A stretch of 64,000 nucleotides of DNA from Conchocele bisecta (GCA_029237695.1 CM055265.1:44757331-44821330); one strand, 5' to 3'; numbered from the stretch's first letter, positions 20,288 to 33,280 are shown. Program-made: numbers and translations. Notes: a model not told the origin generated them from the letters alone.

Positions 20288-22735
20288 CCTTTTTTTTTTT
20301 TTTTTATTAAATGTTTTTTATTCTCTTTGCTACATGTACATGTACAAACACAAGATATACAAACAGTTCAATGAACAAAGTACATATATATGTCAGTTCA
20401 TACGCATGGCTACATTTCAATGAACAGTCTGAATAATAACGTACTGATGCTTGTCTACATGTAACAATAAGTTTTTTAAATAAATAATAGAGTTTTTATA
20501 GGGCGTTTGGGCAATGAGACTGTTATAGGTCGTGTATTTTTATGAAAAAATAAAATAAAAAATACGTGAGAAAAAAGGTTATCAAAATGTTATAACGAAC
20601 ATAAAATATAGGAATGGACGTTTATTACATGTTTTGTGCTGATATAGGTATATCGATACACATAGCAGGTGAATGTTTACGTATTAATTTCCATAAAGTC
20701 ACTCCATTTTGAATGGAAAATATCTAGTTTATTCTTGATAGTGGCAATAGTCTCTTCTATTATTATTGTTTGCTACAGATATATTTTAAAACGGCCTATC
20801 GATGGTTGCGTTTCATCATATTTGCACTTAAAAATATAAAATATTTTGCTAGAAGAATTAAGAAGCTGATAAGCATTGTTTTATTTTTGCAGTCAACCGT
20901 CACGTTACAAAATTATATGTTTTCATATGTTAAATTACTATTGTAGTCTAACCTACTTGTTTGCAATAGCAGGTTGATATCCGACCAAAAAGGTTGTATG
21001 ACGTTGCATTCCCAAAACATATGCTTATTAGAATCCACATTCATATTACAGAATTCACATAAGTTAGATCGTTTTAATTTGCATTTGAATAGAAAGGCAT
21101 TGTCTGGAATTAGTCTCATCAAATATTTGTACTGAAATGCTCTAAGTTTTGTACTTATTGTGCTTTTATATGACAATGAAAAAATGTATTTCCATTCTAT
21201 ATCTCGTTTATTTAGTTCGTTTTCCCATTTGATTATATGTTTTTGTTGTGCTAATCTTGATTTTCTAATCTGTATATTATATACTAATTTATTTATATGC
21301 TTCGATGACAAACATAAATGTATTGCATATTTGGGCGGTTCATTAGTTCATGGCTCCAGTATTTATGTTATATATATTTTTCATATCGTCGAAGCTATAA
21401 AAGTCTTTTATTCTAAAATCATATATGTGTTTTAAATACATAATACCTTTATCATACCATTCTTTATAGAATATAGTTATATTTCTTTCATTTTTTATGT
21501 TTGAGTTATGCCACAAAATTTCATGGGATATGTTAGCACATGAATGATTAAAATTGACTTTGCACCAAGATGTTAGTATATTGTTTAGGAACGTATATTG
21601 TTTTACAAGATGTTTGGTGTCATTTGAAATTAGATTGCTTTTAAATAGTATATCACCACCATATGTATTTAGTTCCTTATTGTATGCAAGTTTTAACTGG
21701 ATCTGTTTACCCTTTAAACGTTGTATCCATGAACAATTAAGTGAATTGATAAATGCATGGATATAAATCATTTTCAATCCACAATTTTCATAGCTTTGAA
21801 TTATAGTTGTTCGTGCTATTTTATCGGGTTTACCGTCCCAGAGAAAGTTATACATCAAATCATTGATGTGTTTGATTGTTTCTTCAGCGGAATTCTCAAG
21901 CACTGTTAATGGGTGTATTAATCTAGATAACGCGAAGGTCTTTAAAACAGTTATTTTGCCAATTAATGTCAAGTTCCATTTTTTCCAGTTTATTAAACAG
22001 TTTTGAAATGACTTAATTTTTGGTATTAAGTTTAATTCATGTAGCCGTGTTTTGTTGTTTGTGAATATTATTCCAAGGGTTGATGCATGGTCGTTTGACC
22101 AAGTATATTGCTTGTTGTTAAACCATGGACTTGGGTTATCTCTAAGCCCCCCGATTTTTAGTGCTGTGCATTTTGACTTATTTAGTTTTAGACCAGATAT
22201 TAGTGCGAAAGTGTCTAGTGTATGTATTAGTTCCGTAAATGATATTTCCGATCCATCAAGCGTAAAGCTTGCATCGTCTGCAAATAATGTTTGTTTTATT
22301 TCATTTTCACCTAAAAATAAACCTTTAATCTCTACATTTGCGTTTATTTGTCTAGATAAAAGTTCTATGCAAATAATAAAAATATATGCTGATAGCGGAC
22401 AACCTTGTCTGACACCTTTTTTAATACTGAAAAACTTTGATAGATTACCATTATTCGAAACACAACTTTTGCATCTTTATAGAATAGAGATATCCATTGT
22501 ATTAGTGAATTACCAAAGTTAAGATTGTTGAGACACTTACTTATAAATCTATGGTCTAAGCTGTCAAACTCTTTCTGGAAATCTGCAAAAAGTATTAGAC
22601 CTGTGTATTGTTTTCATTTGCTTCATTTATTAGTTCCATAAGTGTTCTTACATTTTCTCCTATATATCGAACTTTTATAAAACCAGTTTGATTCATGTTT
22701 TTTATTGTGTTTAATACTTTCATAGAACGCCTATA
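20288..22735 (-). mobile_element. LINE (L1/Tx1-like), 3' half: RT motifs, zinc knuckle, poly(A)
   Basis: On the minus strand this begins inside the reverse transcriptase (MNQTGFIKVRYIGENVR, about 22660-22710), then motif A ADFQKEFDSLDH (about 22551-22590) and the catalytic LFADD (22273-22287). A C-terminal region follows with open pieces at 21972-21343 and 21311-20913, the latter containing a CCHC-like zinc knuckle, CEFC...H...C. The 3' UTR ends in a poly(A) (a T-run at 20290-20307 on +). Several frameshifts make it inactive. The 3' end is shared with 5704-6473. It lacks the endonuclease and the start of the RT, which occur at 29690-31560. Confidence 0.9.
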
Positions 22736-24793
22736 TTCTCGTGAATAGTTACAGGCGTTCCATAATTACAATCGGTCGATGGGCCGAATGGGGTTCGCTG
22801 CGGGAAACTTCGTAAAATGAAAGTGTGCCAATACCAACAAGCTATATGTTAATTCAATATTGAAACATGCTAACACCTGTAAACATTGATAGGTTATATT
22901 AAAATAATAATACGCATGCAATTTGCAAAAAAAATAGCTTCCCAATGAAATTTAGTTTAAATAGATTATCCCGTATGGAGCCTCATTTAGAACGTCTGGT
23001 ACATATAGAGTCAATATTTGAACCTTTTTACTAAACGCCATAGTGTCATGTGTCCAATTTATTGGACACAGGACACTTTTTTTTAATGTAATATACCAAC
23101 CAATAACAAATTTACGTTTAAAAAGTCAGCTATTTGTTGTTAATGCGATTGTATTTTCATTGTGACGTCATACTATATTTCGTGTCCTGCCATTACACGT
23201 ACTGGTTCAATACATCGTGAAATTATTGCTGTCTTCATTGTTGATAAGCTCTAAATACGGAAATACAGATACTCATTGTGTATGCTTGATTTGTGAATGC
23301 TACAGACGTACATTTCTGCAAATTTGCTAAAGTTGAGAGGACAATACGGCGACAGCCAAGACGCATCAATAATTGACCTACATTTTACATAAGTCTACTA
23401 GCTGCCAGACACGAAACATTCATTTCAGGTAAGAATTATTTCTTTATTACTGTTGACCAATATTTGAATCGTGCTGACTTCGACAGCACTTTTAACCACA
23501 GGGCTACTAAAATAATTCCATTGTATTCAATCTAACATGAATTCAAGTGGGTGGGGGATATTCAACATTGCCTGTGCATGTGCCGAGTCATTGGTTTTTC
23601 GCGACCAATGTTGTTTCCACAATTGTTGTTTAAATAGCTAATTTCTAATTTATGGTGCATCTCGGACTCTGTGTGTTTGTGGCACCTCGATACTTGTAGA
23701 TTCACTTTGAATATATGTTTTCAGTCCAACAAGTCAATTCATTATATATTTAGGCTATTATCTGTTATCTATTCACTATTGTCTATATAGGCTTTTAGCC
23801 ACTTAAAAAAGACACTACTTTCATTCACCCCTTCCGAGAATATAGGCCGGTGCAGTATTTCTATTAAGTAAGTGTACCCGGCTTCGCACCGTGTATGTGG
23901 CTTTGCACACATCAATATTTTACATGTCTGATTCTAATCGGCTCATATTTAAGGGTGGGAATTGGCTCGAACACCTTCCATACCCGGGTCATGTCTGATT
24001 ATTCATGTTGTTTTCTTAAGACAAGTGTTTTCAGAAAGTCACGTGTTTACACGATTTAGAAAACTAACAACAATGACCAAACAAGTACAAAAATTGAAGT
24101 GCAGTATTTGTATTAAGTATTTGTATTGCAGTGGGTGGGCTTCCTAAAATTTATTTGTACACAGGGTACCCATGTTTGGTCTGGGGTGGTGATGAGGGAC
24201 TTCTTTGCTTCATTGGGGTGACCTCACGAAATATGGGCGGGGGTGGAGACTGTATGTTTGTTGTGATTACAATCGTGTCTGTTAATTCTGCGCACCTAAT
24301 AATAATTTTCGTGACAATGTCCATATTCCGTCTAAATTCCCTGAACATTCAAGGCAGTTCTTAGTCGAGATAATCACGGCTAAACAGATGGTTTTTACTA
24401 TTTCATCTGTCGTCTATTATCTGTATCCGCCTAGCGGAGACCCAGCCAAATTTGATCAAAATATCAGTCCATTTTGTCCTTGAGTTTTGCGAATAATACG
24501 GGAATAAAATGATAACCAATGTCGGTATATTTGCATGTGTATTATTGGTTTATGAAGCTTTTTTTAACAGATCTGTTGTTGATCTATTCATTTAGTAAGC
24601 AGGACCACTAATCATTTTGACCATGTTCTGAATAACGTTTTACCAAACTATCGGAATGGGATAAAATTGTGACTTATTATACCGTTAATCAGCTGATTTA
24701 TTCCAAAATCAACATAATTTATTCTGACGTAAGCTGGGCAAAACATTACGTGAATTGTGCATTAGCCGGTGCGCAGAATTAGCCGAAATGACA
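22736..24793. other. Unassigned DNA at the LINE breakpoint
   Basis: Starts with a palindrome GAACGCCT...AGGCGTTC (22734-22761). Contains a perfect palindrome TGTGTCCAATTTATTGGACACA-like at 23050-23071. Otherwise no gene; the numerous short frames lack recognisable motifs. Confidence 0.4.
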
Positions 24794-26280
24794 TTTTTAG
24801 CTCACCTGAGCGAAGCTCATGTGAGCTATTGTTACCGCAATGTGTCCGTCGTCCGTCGTCGTCGTCGTCGTCGTCGTCCGTGAACATTTTCAAACGTCTT
24901 CTCCTCGGTAACCATTGGGCATATAGTCACCAAACTTCATGGTCATGGTCCTTAGGTAGGGGGATTACAAAATTGTTAAAATTACATCATTACGTAATCC
25001 AAGATGGCCGCCGTCTAAAAATAGCACAAATTCTTCAAAAATCTTCTTCTCAAGAACCGCCGACCGGATTTCGACAAAACTTGGTAGGACTGATCGATGT
25101 ACAATGCTCTTTCAAAGTTGTTAAAATGGTGACCCTGTGGTCAAAAATGGGCGTGGCCCGTGGGGTCAAATTGTGGTCAAATTTTATTTTTGACCGAATA
25201 TGGTCTTGTCATATATCAAATTGAAGGTATCAACGAGGCGATCACTCTGGTGCAATTTTTGTCGAAATCGAATGGTTAGGTCATCCAAGATGGCCGCCGA
25301 AAGGTCAAAAGGTCGTTCTTTTATTAGAGATTTCAAAATTCTTCTTCACATGAACCGCTTGGCCCATGGTAGCCAAACTTAAGAGTTATGGTCCATGGGT
25401 GAAGCCTTTTCAGATTTGTTAAAATGGAGGTCATCGCTAATACAAGATGGCCGCCGTCTAAAAGTAGCATAAATTCTTAAAAAATCTTCTTCTCATGAAC
25501 CGCTAGCCGGATTTCGACGAAACTTGGTAGGAATGATCGATGTACAATGCTCTTTCAAAGTTGTTAAAATGGTGACCCCGGGGTCAAAAATGGGCGTGGC
25601 CCGTGGGGTCAAATTGGGGTCAAATTTTATTTTTGACCGAATATGGTCATATAATATATCCAATCCAAGATATCGACGAGACGATCACTCTGGAGCATGT
25701 TTTGCCAAAATCAGATGATTACGTCATCCAAGATGGCCACAGACAGGTCAAAAGGTTGTTCTTTTACTAAAGATTTTGAAGGACTTCTTCTTGTGAACTG
25801 CGTGGCCGATATTGACCAAACTTAACTGTAATGGTTTGTTGGTGAAGCCTGTTCATTTTTGTCAAAATGGAGGTCATCACCAAATCCAAGATGTTCGCCG
25901 CTGAAAAGTAGGTCAAATTGTCAAAAAATCTTCCTCTCACAAACCGCCAGGCCGATTTCGACGAAACTTTGTATGAATGATCGATAGTTAACGCTGATTC
26001 AGATTTGTTCATATGGTGGCCTCTGGGTCAAAAACGGTCACGGCCCGAGGGGTCAAATAGGGGTCAAATTTTATTTTTGACCGAATATGGTCATTTTATA
26101 TATCAAATCGAAGGTATAGCAGTAAATCACATGCACATTCGCAATATATGTTAGATCAGAAGGTACCAACAAATTCTGTGGAACATTTGAAGTTGTAAGT
26201 GAAGAGTCTTTGTGAAATCAAGATGACCACTATGGAGGCTTTTAGGTGAGCGATACAGGCCCATTTGGGCCTCTTGTTTA
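24794..26280 (+). mobile_element. Tandem-core element P1 (AGCTCACCTGAGCGAAGC), copy 1
   Basis: The 5' end is a T-run followed by the hairpin AGCTCACCTGAGCGAAGCTC / ATGTGAGCT, then a GTC microsatellite (24846-24880). The core is made of roughly 440-bp units, each carrying CCAAGATGGCCGCC twice and GGGGTCAAATTTTATTTTTG once. The 3' end is the hairpin AGGCCCATTTGGGCCT followed by CTTGTTT. No coding capacity. The architecture (terminal hairpins, microsatellite, tandem core) is that of non-autonomous Helentron-type (HINE) or pearl elements. Other copies: 36886-38808, 47309-48858, and a fragment at 27239-27475. Confidence 0.8.
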
Positions 26281-26397
26281 GGGAAAGGGGCCAAGTGACT
26301 TTGGTGTGGTATGGACCTGGCATCAGGTCAGGTTATTCTAATTTCAGGGCTGACTATATTTTTCTCGATGAAATTATTCCGTTCTGATTTTGGGATT

Positions 26398-26399
<2 letters not shown>

Positions 26400-26442
<43 letters not shown>

Positions 26443-26443
26443 A

Positions 26444-26471
<28 letters not shown>
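26400..26471 (+). repeat. Poly(C) tract of about 70 bases
   Basis: Almost uninterrupted C, broken once by A. Potential i-motif (C strand) and G-quadruplex (opposite strand). The true length is uncertain in any assembly. Confidence 0.85.
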
Positions 26472-26474
<3 letters not shown>

Positions 26475-26519
26475 CAGCAGGTTAATACAGGATCGAACCC
26501 GTTTGCCCAGCCTTATATG

Positions 26520-26656
26520 ACCTGAGCTGTTGATAGGCCGTTAAACACCAATAAACAAACAAACAACTTTGGCATTTGGTATCCGACAGTTATATCCTTT
26601 ATGTGAGTATTAGACCATAGCTGTTGATAGGCCGTTAAACACCATTAAACAAACAT
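26520..26656 (+). repeat. Two SINE-like 3' tails
   Basis: AGCTGTTGATAGGCCGTTAA followed by ACACCA and an AAAC-rich tail occurs at 26526-26567 and again at 26619-26655. The GTTAAACACCAA-type ending with simple-repeat tail resembles molluscan tRNA-derived SINE tails; no A or B box was identified, so this is tentative. Confidence 0.45.
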
Positions 26657-26659
26657 TCT

Positions 26660-27035
26660 ATACGGCTTTCATGCACACGGTGAAGGTGAAATTACTTTGA
26701 AACTTGCGTTAAATGTTTTGAAAAATATGCGTTAAAGTTTTAAGTAAACATATATTTGTCTATCAACAATCAACATCCATATTTTCATTTTATAGCCCAC
26801 GCATGTGACTTTCATGCCCAAGGTCAAGGTCAAATTGTGTTAAATGTTTTGAAATATTTGCATTAAAGTTTTAAGTACACAATTTATCTGCAACCGTATG
26901 TTAGCTCGACTGAAATGTCACATACTTCTTTCTTATCAACATATTTTCATTCTATATCTCACCTAAGCGGCTTTCATGCCAAGGTCAAGGCCAAATGACT
27001 TTGCTGCGGCCGAGGGTATGTGTGAGACCCCGCTC
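26660..27035 (+). repeat. Tandem-core remnant with AAGGTCAAGGTCA
   Basis: Three diverged units of about 150 bp, each with ATATTTTCAT, GGCTTTCATGC and an AAGGTCAAGGTCA-type motif (26819-26831). Same family as 55480-55690 and 60300-61080. Confidence 0.6.
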
Positions 27036-27238
27036 ACCGCTCACTTGCTCTAGTCCTTAAAAGCAAGAATAACATATCTTACCATACTGATTTCTTTTGT
27101 TTTTTTCGGATACATGTACTGATTTTGTGTCCCAAGCATAACTGGAATTCCTTTTTGTATATTTATCACAACTCTTGCCTCACTAATATTCCAGTGTTCT
27201 CCCTTTGTTTTTTCACGCATTGATTTTGTATCTGGCAC

Positions 27239-27475
27239 ATGGCGAAGGTATCGTGGGTATTGTCAAAATCGGATGATACATCATACAAGATGGCCGCCGA
27301 CAGGTCATCCTTTAATTATAGATTTCGTCTTCTTCTCATGTACCGTTTGGCTGACGCTGGTCAGACTTCACAATTGTGGTGCATGGGTGAAGCATTTTCA
27401 TATTTGTTCAAATGGAGGTTGTCGCATAATCCAAGATGGCCGTCGTAGAAAATTTGGTAAAATTCTTAAAAAAAT
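27239..27475 (+). mobile_element. P1 element core fragment
   Basis: Diverged piece of the P1 core: ATACAAGATGGCCGCCGACA and AATCCAAGATGGCCGTCGT in the right order and spacing. No terminal hairpins. Confidence 0.7.
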
Positions 27476-27540
27476 CATATCAACCATGTTAATTTTACAT
27501 TATTATTATTTTTACATCAAGCTTGAATTGCCACTTTGAT

Positions 27541-27860
27541 ATCAAGGGCGATAACATTGACTCTTTAAAATGTTAATGGAAACAACTATTTATTCTCTCT
27601 ATTTATCTTTTGATGTGCAATGATCATATTTTGTAACAAGTCAATACAAATATTTATTCAGGTGACACATTTAGTTGATATAAATAATTTAAAAATGACC
27701 TGCCTCATTTACAATCAAAATAGCACGATGATACAACCTATCAGTAAACCTAAGATTACTAAGTGAATATTTCTGTGTAGCGGGCACTCGTATTTTTTAA
27801 AACTGTTGGAATAGTTACACAATTATACTTATTTAATATTTAATTCCTATAAAGAACACT
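27541..27860. mobile_element. Element family A1 fragment
   Basis: Contains TTTGATGTGCAATGATCATA and the CACTCGTATTTTTTAAAAC block and ends near AATTCCTATAAAGAACA. Both TTAA ends are lost. Confidence 0.6.
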
Positions 27861-29205
27861 TTGTTGGCCAACAGATGGGACCCCAATTCAAATCATGATT
27901 TGCAACTTTGCTGAAGGATGTCTGGCACCCAGTCATTAAGTGCAAAGGCACGACACGTGTCTTATCAGCTCATTCACAAACACCACATCATACAAAACAC
28001 TTGTCACATGGATTCACCAGTGGGTGTGTAATTGCATCCCGTAACATTTGGTCAGGTGTGTATTTTTTTACTTCAACCTACGTTTTCTGGGGGAAATAAC
28101 TACCTGTATAATATATGTGAAAATCACTACAATGGAAGAAATTGAATGTATGTTCTCGCACCCCCTTCCAAACTCCATTCACAATTCACACCCCCTCTGC
28201 ATGAATCTGGCTACTCCACTGCAGTGCAAAGTCGCAGAACAATGTTTGACATACAGCCGTTTGAATGTGTACATGTGTGTGTGTAATATTTCTCAGACTT
28301 TTTCAAGGCAATGATTTCTGTTTCGATGTAATGTATGACCTGTCGTGAATTTCACTCACAAGTTCATATTGGTGCTTGTATGAGTATTTGATATCCAGTA
28401 TGCATTTTCCATGGCTTTCACATTCTGTAAAACCGTCTGGAGTTTCGACAATGAAATGGATAAATGGCAAACATTTTCATGTGTTTGAATGTGGATTATT
28501 TCTGGCACTCATATCTTTGGCTTATAACGTCGTTCAAATTGTACTGCGTCAATTTTATCGAATTTAAGATTGCATATTTCATGACTTTCTTCAAAACGCC
28601 AGTTTTAGAAGTTGATGGTTTTAGGATTTTTATATCATGCACTGCAGTGCCGATGATAAGTCGCTAGGTGGCGTTGCCAAGTCGGACTGTTGTACTGTGC
28701 GGACTCACCGAAACAAACCGGCAGTGGACGCGTTACACTATGTTTGCAATGTAATCTCCCTGGGTAAGTTTATAGATCGCGGCTCAGTCAGCGTGCGACT
28801 AGATGCCGGTTTTTATTGTTAGGGGAAAGTACTAAAATTGGGAAAATTGGGCCCGCGCAATATTTAAAATTGCGCCATGTCAATTAAAGGTGGTGCAGGA
28901 TGTTGAATGTAATATCTTTATAATGGAAAGACAGAGTTTAATGAAACATAACGCATTAAATGCTTAACAGGTTGCAAATTAGTATCCCCTCGCCGACAGG
29001 CAAGAGCTGGTATATCGTTAGTCCATGTACTGCGTACGTATGTACGTACGCTAGTAACACCTTTCATTTTTCAATAACTTGTGAATTGCTTCCACGATTT
29101 TGATATTTGACCATAATGTGTGTCTATGGAGCATGGTTTAGCATATGAGTAGACTCATATGACCCACGTTCGAGCGCCCAAGGTCACGGAGTACTTTTTT
29201 ATTAT
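27861..29205. other. Unassigned DNA
   Basis: No gene recognised. It includes a palindromic TACGTATGTACGTACG run (29035-29050). A GTTCGAGCGCC string near 29168 resembles a pol III B box but lacks a convincing A box. Confidence 0.4.
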
Positions 29206-29323
29206 CAAGGCTGCCAGCGAGAGGATTAGCTTCGTTTAATGATGCCAGTGCGAGGTGATTAGCTTCGTTTAATGATGCCAGTGCGAGGGGATTAGCTTCG
29301 TTTAATGATGCCAGTTCTTGCAT
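29206..29323 (+). repeat. 33-bp tandem repeat, three copies
   Basis: ATTAGCTTCGTTTAATGATG starts at 29225, 29258 and 29291. A 33-bp period keeps the minus-strand frame open (an ASLNEANPLAL-like repeat), but no larger gene is attached. Confidence 0.85.
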
Positions 29324-29409
29324 TATGGTATAGTTTGCTTTAATGTAACAATTTTCTGGTTTTGACGAAGAATCGGTTACCATGTATGTGAATAAATATC
29401 TAAAGAACG

Positions 29410-29482
29410 TGAATGTATGGTGTGATACATATCATCGAACCGGTATGTCACTTCTATGGTGTGATACATATCATCGAAATCC
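29410..29482 (+). repeat. Tandem duplication, 41-bp period
   Basis: TATGGTGTGATACATATCAT is present at 29414 and 29455, both followed by CGAA. Confidence 0.85.
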
Positions 29483-29689
29483 GTCTGTTTGCTTGGAAAA
29501 GTTTCAAGAAAATTTACTGTAAAAATGACGTCACAGAATACGTCACGTCGGAAAAGCAGGTTCGGAAACCACTGATCCCATACCCTGATATCTATAACTT
29601 TACATGCTACTTGCAAACATGTAGTTGGCCTCAATAATAATAACATACACTCAAAGCGTTCTTTTATAACATGATCATTCATGTTATAA

Positions 29690-31560
29690 TTGTTCTTGTT
29701 TATTCTATTACCTATAACTTTTGTTGCAATTTTATAGTCTACATTTAATAGCGAAATTGGCCTCCAATTATCGATTGAAAGTGTGTTTTTATCTTTTTTT
29801 GGCAGTAACGTAATGATTCCTTGTTTTTGCATTTCAGTTAGAGATCCATTTTCGTATGAGTAATTAATCGATTTTATGTAGTGCTTTTTTATGTCATTCC
29901 AGTATAGCTTGTAAAATTCGGCAGTTAGACCATCTGATCCTGGGCTTTTCATGTTTTTCATTTCCTTTATTGTTGTTAAACATTCATATTCATTAATGTA
30001 ACCCTCACAAGACTGTTTTTCGTTTTCGTTTAGTTTGTGGTCAATGACGTTGACAAATGTGTCGTTAGTGTGATTTATATTATTATCTTCTTCATAAATA
30101 TGCGTATAATAGTGTTGTACATGGTTTAGAATATCAGTTTGGTTGTTTTCCAGTGTCCCATTTATAATTAGTTGTTTAATTGTTTTTGCTTCACTTCTTT
30201 TCTTTTCCAAGTTTGTAAAATACTTTGTATTTTTTCCTGACCCTTCAACCCATTCAGCCTTTGATCTTAATAGTATGCCTTTAATCTTCTCGTTAATGAT
30301 TTCACTAAGTTTATTTGTTTCGACATTTAATTCGTCTAATATATCTGGATTGTTTGGGGCATTTGCTAAGTTTTGTTCTAAATGTTTTATATTATGTTCT
30401 ATTTCTTGTTCATTTGCTCTATCTTTCTTCTTCACCATACTTGAATATTTTATTGATTCATTTCTTACAGTTCCTTTTATTAGTTCCCACATAGTATTTG
30501 GGTTAAAACCTACATTTTGATTTATTATTTCCTGACTTGAATGTTTTATTTTTTGTTTGTATTCTTCTTGCAGCAAAATACTGTTATTTAGCTTAAAATA
30601 TCCTGGTCCTCTTATTAGTTCGCATAAATTTAACTTTAGCAATACTGCTGAATGGTCAGACAAAATCCCAGGTAAGATATCACAATGTGTTACTGCATTT
30701 AGTAAATTAGCTGATGTAAGAAAGTAGTCCAGTCTGCAGAATATTGGTGGTCTATGATTAGAATGCCAAGTAAAACGTTTGTGGTCTGGATGTCTGAGTC
30801 TGTATATGTCATACAATTCATTTTCACTTATATTGTCATTTATTTTTGTTGAATATCTTTTATTTGTATCTCTTCTGCCATTTATCTTATCTAAATTGAA
30901 ATCGATGACGTTGTTAAAATCGCCTCCCAATATTAGAGATTCGCTATTATTCTCAATCACTATATGTTCCAATGTAGATATATATCTTCAATTGTAGGTC
31001 CATAAATGTTTATTAATGTTAGTGTTGTACTGGCTATGCATATGTTTAGCAATTGCAGTCGTCCTGGAATTATATCTGTATATTCTATAATACTATATGA
31101 AGAGTTTAAATTGAGTAGAATTCCGATTCCTATACTATTTGAGCTGTTACCAGAAAGAATATTTCATTATCCCATTCGTTTTTCCATCCATGTATACAAT
31201 AAAGCTCTTGTAGAAAGCAGACAGCAAATTTATTTTGTTCCAACCACGAAAATAGTTTTGTGCGTTTGGTTTTGTTCCTAAGCCCGTTTACATTGAAGCT
31301 ACAGAATTTCGAGTCCATTGGTTATGGTGTTTTTATATTTTTTATTATTTTCACAAACTACATGACATTCATACCTACTAGTATATTCACGTCCATTGAA
31401 TAGGGGTCTTTTCCATGAGGTATCATATGTAGGATTGTTAGCTTTATCTTTATATAGGCGGGGATATGATATATAGGGAAGAGGTCGGTACGGTGAGGGT
31501 GTAGTAATATTTGAAATAGTTTCATTCGGATTGAGGAAATGCATTTTTTACTGACAACTT
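29690..31560 (-). mobile_element. LINE (L1/Tx1-like), 5' half: ORF1 tail, endonuclease, RT start
   Basis: Minus-strand order: the end of ORF1 (31544-31299), whose stop overlaps the ORF2 start (ATG at 31318). ORF2 starts with the APE endonuclease (FNVNGLR near 31295, LQE near 31205), frameshifts near 31130 into a GIGILLN...PGRLQ stretch, then shifts again near 30975 into a long frame. That frame holds GGDFN, RLDYF, SDHSAV, a linker with KGILLRSKAEW and the RT start GSDGLTAEFYKLYW, QGIITLLPKKDK, RPISLLNVDYKI. LINE similarity stops after GNRINK at about 29690. Decayed, inactive. It complements 20288-22735. Confidence 0.9.
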
Positions 31561-32279
31561 CCAAATTCAATAATAGTTGGCTTTCATTAACGATAATTGT
31601 GTGATGTCAATGTTTTGGACTATAGGCCTAATACGAAAGCTGACAGCGTGTTCCTCAATCAGGCTACACAGATGCGCATACTGATTGGGGCCCACGTTAT
31701 CTGTCTACACTATATGTTCTCAAAAATGTATATTAGGGTTGTGACACGCGACTCGTATGTTACATGTATCTAAAGCGTTGGAGAAATAATAATAATCCAT
31801 ATTTAACAACACATACTGGTTGGGTGATCGCTGAATGTACCAAGCTGTAAGGATAATTTGTGTATGACAAAAATGTAAAAAGAACACAGTATCAGGAGGG
31901 CAGTGTAGAATCATAGCTGACTGCACTATTATCTCTAACATTTGAAAATAAACTTGGATTTCTACGCTTAGTAAAAATAAAATAAAAAAATGTGTCTATC
32001 TGGCAGTGTAGAGCTCACTCACGATATTCACTCAGTTGCGGCTTACCTTGAGTGTCGACAATTTTATAATTAATACAATATCTGGTTCATGATTCAAGTA
32101 ACAATATGAATTGAAAGTTGAGTTTCCAATTCCAAAGTAATATAAAATTTCTGAGTCAAGCAGAGTGGATTTCGATCTGAGTGCACGGTCGAGATTCGAA
32201 GACACACCGAGCTTGTCAAAACAAATCCATGACTTTTATTATAATTATGAACGGAAGGTGTTTAAACAAACGTATAAGT

Positions 32280-32400
32280 ATTTTTTTTTATACCGCAGAT
32301 ACATTTCTAGCGTTTTGATTGGACAGCTTGATGGGCAATATGAGCCCATATTGCTCGTCAAGCCAGTCAATATGGCTCGAATAAAAAAAAATCGGCAGGT
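32280..32400. repeat. Fold-back around GGGCAATATGAGCCCATATTG
   Basis: GATTGGACAGCTTGATGGGC pairs with GCTCGTCAAGCCAGTCAAT-type text on the other arm, bounded by a T-run and an A-run. Confidence 0.65.
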
Positions 32401-32666
32401 TTAGGCTGAGTCGAAAATGAAAATTTTGGAAATCACACCCTATACACAGTCATATGGATTGGTAATAACCTAACTAAGAAAACAATAGTTAGATTATACA
32501 ACTCAGTCCAGAAATTGACAAAAGTTATTAACGAATTTCTAATCATTTATGTTTGGATGACGTTGGGTAGTATCTGCAACGTCATGATGTCGTGCCGTTT
32601 GGCGCCATATTTATATGACGTTAAAAATAAATTTTGGAGTAATATCAATAATCTTCGGTATGACAA

Positions 32667-32812
32667 ATACGTTATTGTGGTTCTACAAAGTCAACATCGT
32701 GCCATATTGCCCACCTGAAACCACATTCCTCCTCGGCTACGCCTCGGATGAATATAGATTCAGATAGAGGCAATACTACACAAAACCGACTGTGCAGAAC
32801 CACAATAACTTA
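32667..32812. repeat. Fold-back with GTTATTGTGGTTCT ends
   Basis: GTTATTGTGGTTCTACAAAG at the left and GCAGAACCACAATAACT at the right are inverted, with ATATTGCC/GGCAATA inside. Confidence 0.65.
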
Positions 32813-33280
32813 AAATATAAGCTGAGTATTCTTTTATAATATTGACCTTTAACAATTATAATACACACACACATAAAGGCCAATATTATATGTAAGTCCT
32901 TTTCTGCGATTTTTTTTATTTACGCATCCATATATCTGCTAATAGTTTTCTTTTTCGTGAGCAGAAATTTTGGGTGTGTTATACACAATATTAGCTTATA
33001 TATAATAACTGTTTGTTAACAAATGTTTGCTTTTAGCGAAACATTGGCGAAATAAAAGCAACATGTAATACAGATATAGATGTTTTACACAGCGTCCGCA
33101 TATAAATGCAATTAATACATCATTTATTTTTCATATGTGGTCCGCCTCACTAAACTCCTCATGACAAACTTCCGCACATTCTTATCAATGTGTACTGTTC
33201 GCTACTCCATGAGCAAAACCTTCATTGTTCATCCAAACAAAAACACATGTGTAAGAGTAGGACATATATGTGACATGTGA

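Noticed and set aside
22052..22522. Long + strand frame opposite the LINE 3' half
   Set aside because: Antisense shadow of the reverse transcriptase, whose motifs are on the minus strand.
26311..26520. Frame with a long proline run
   Set aside because: Simply translates the poly(C) tract.
29160..29185. Possible pol III B box (GTTCGAGCGCC), tRNA or SINE head
   Set aside because: No matching A box at the right distance and no tRNA fold.
29138..29383. Minus-strand ASLNEANPLAL repeat peptide
   Set aside because: Produced by the three-copy 33-bp repeat; no extended gene or splice context.
30143..30520. Hydrophobic + strand frame opposite the LINE 5' half
   Set aside because: Antisense of the LINE ORF2; Ser/Phe-rich text is the complement of its Lys/Glu-rich linker.
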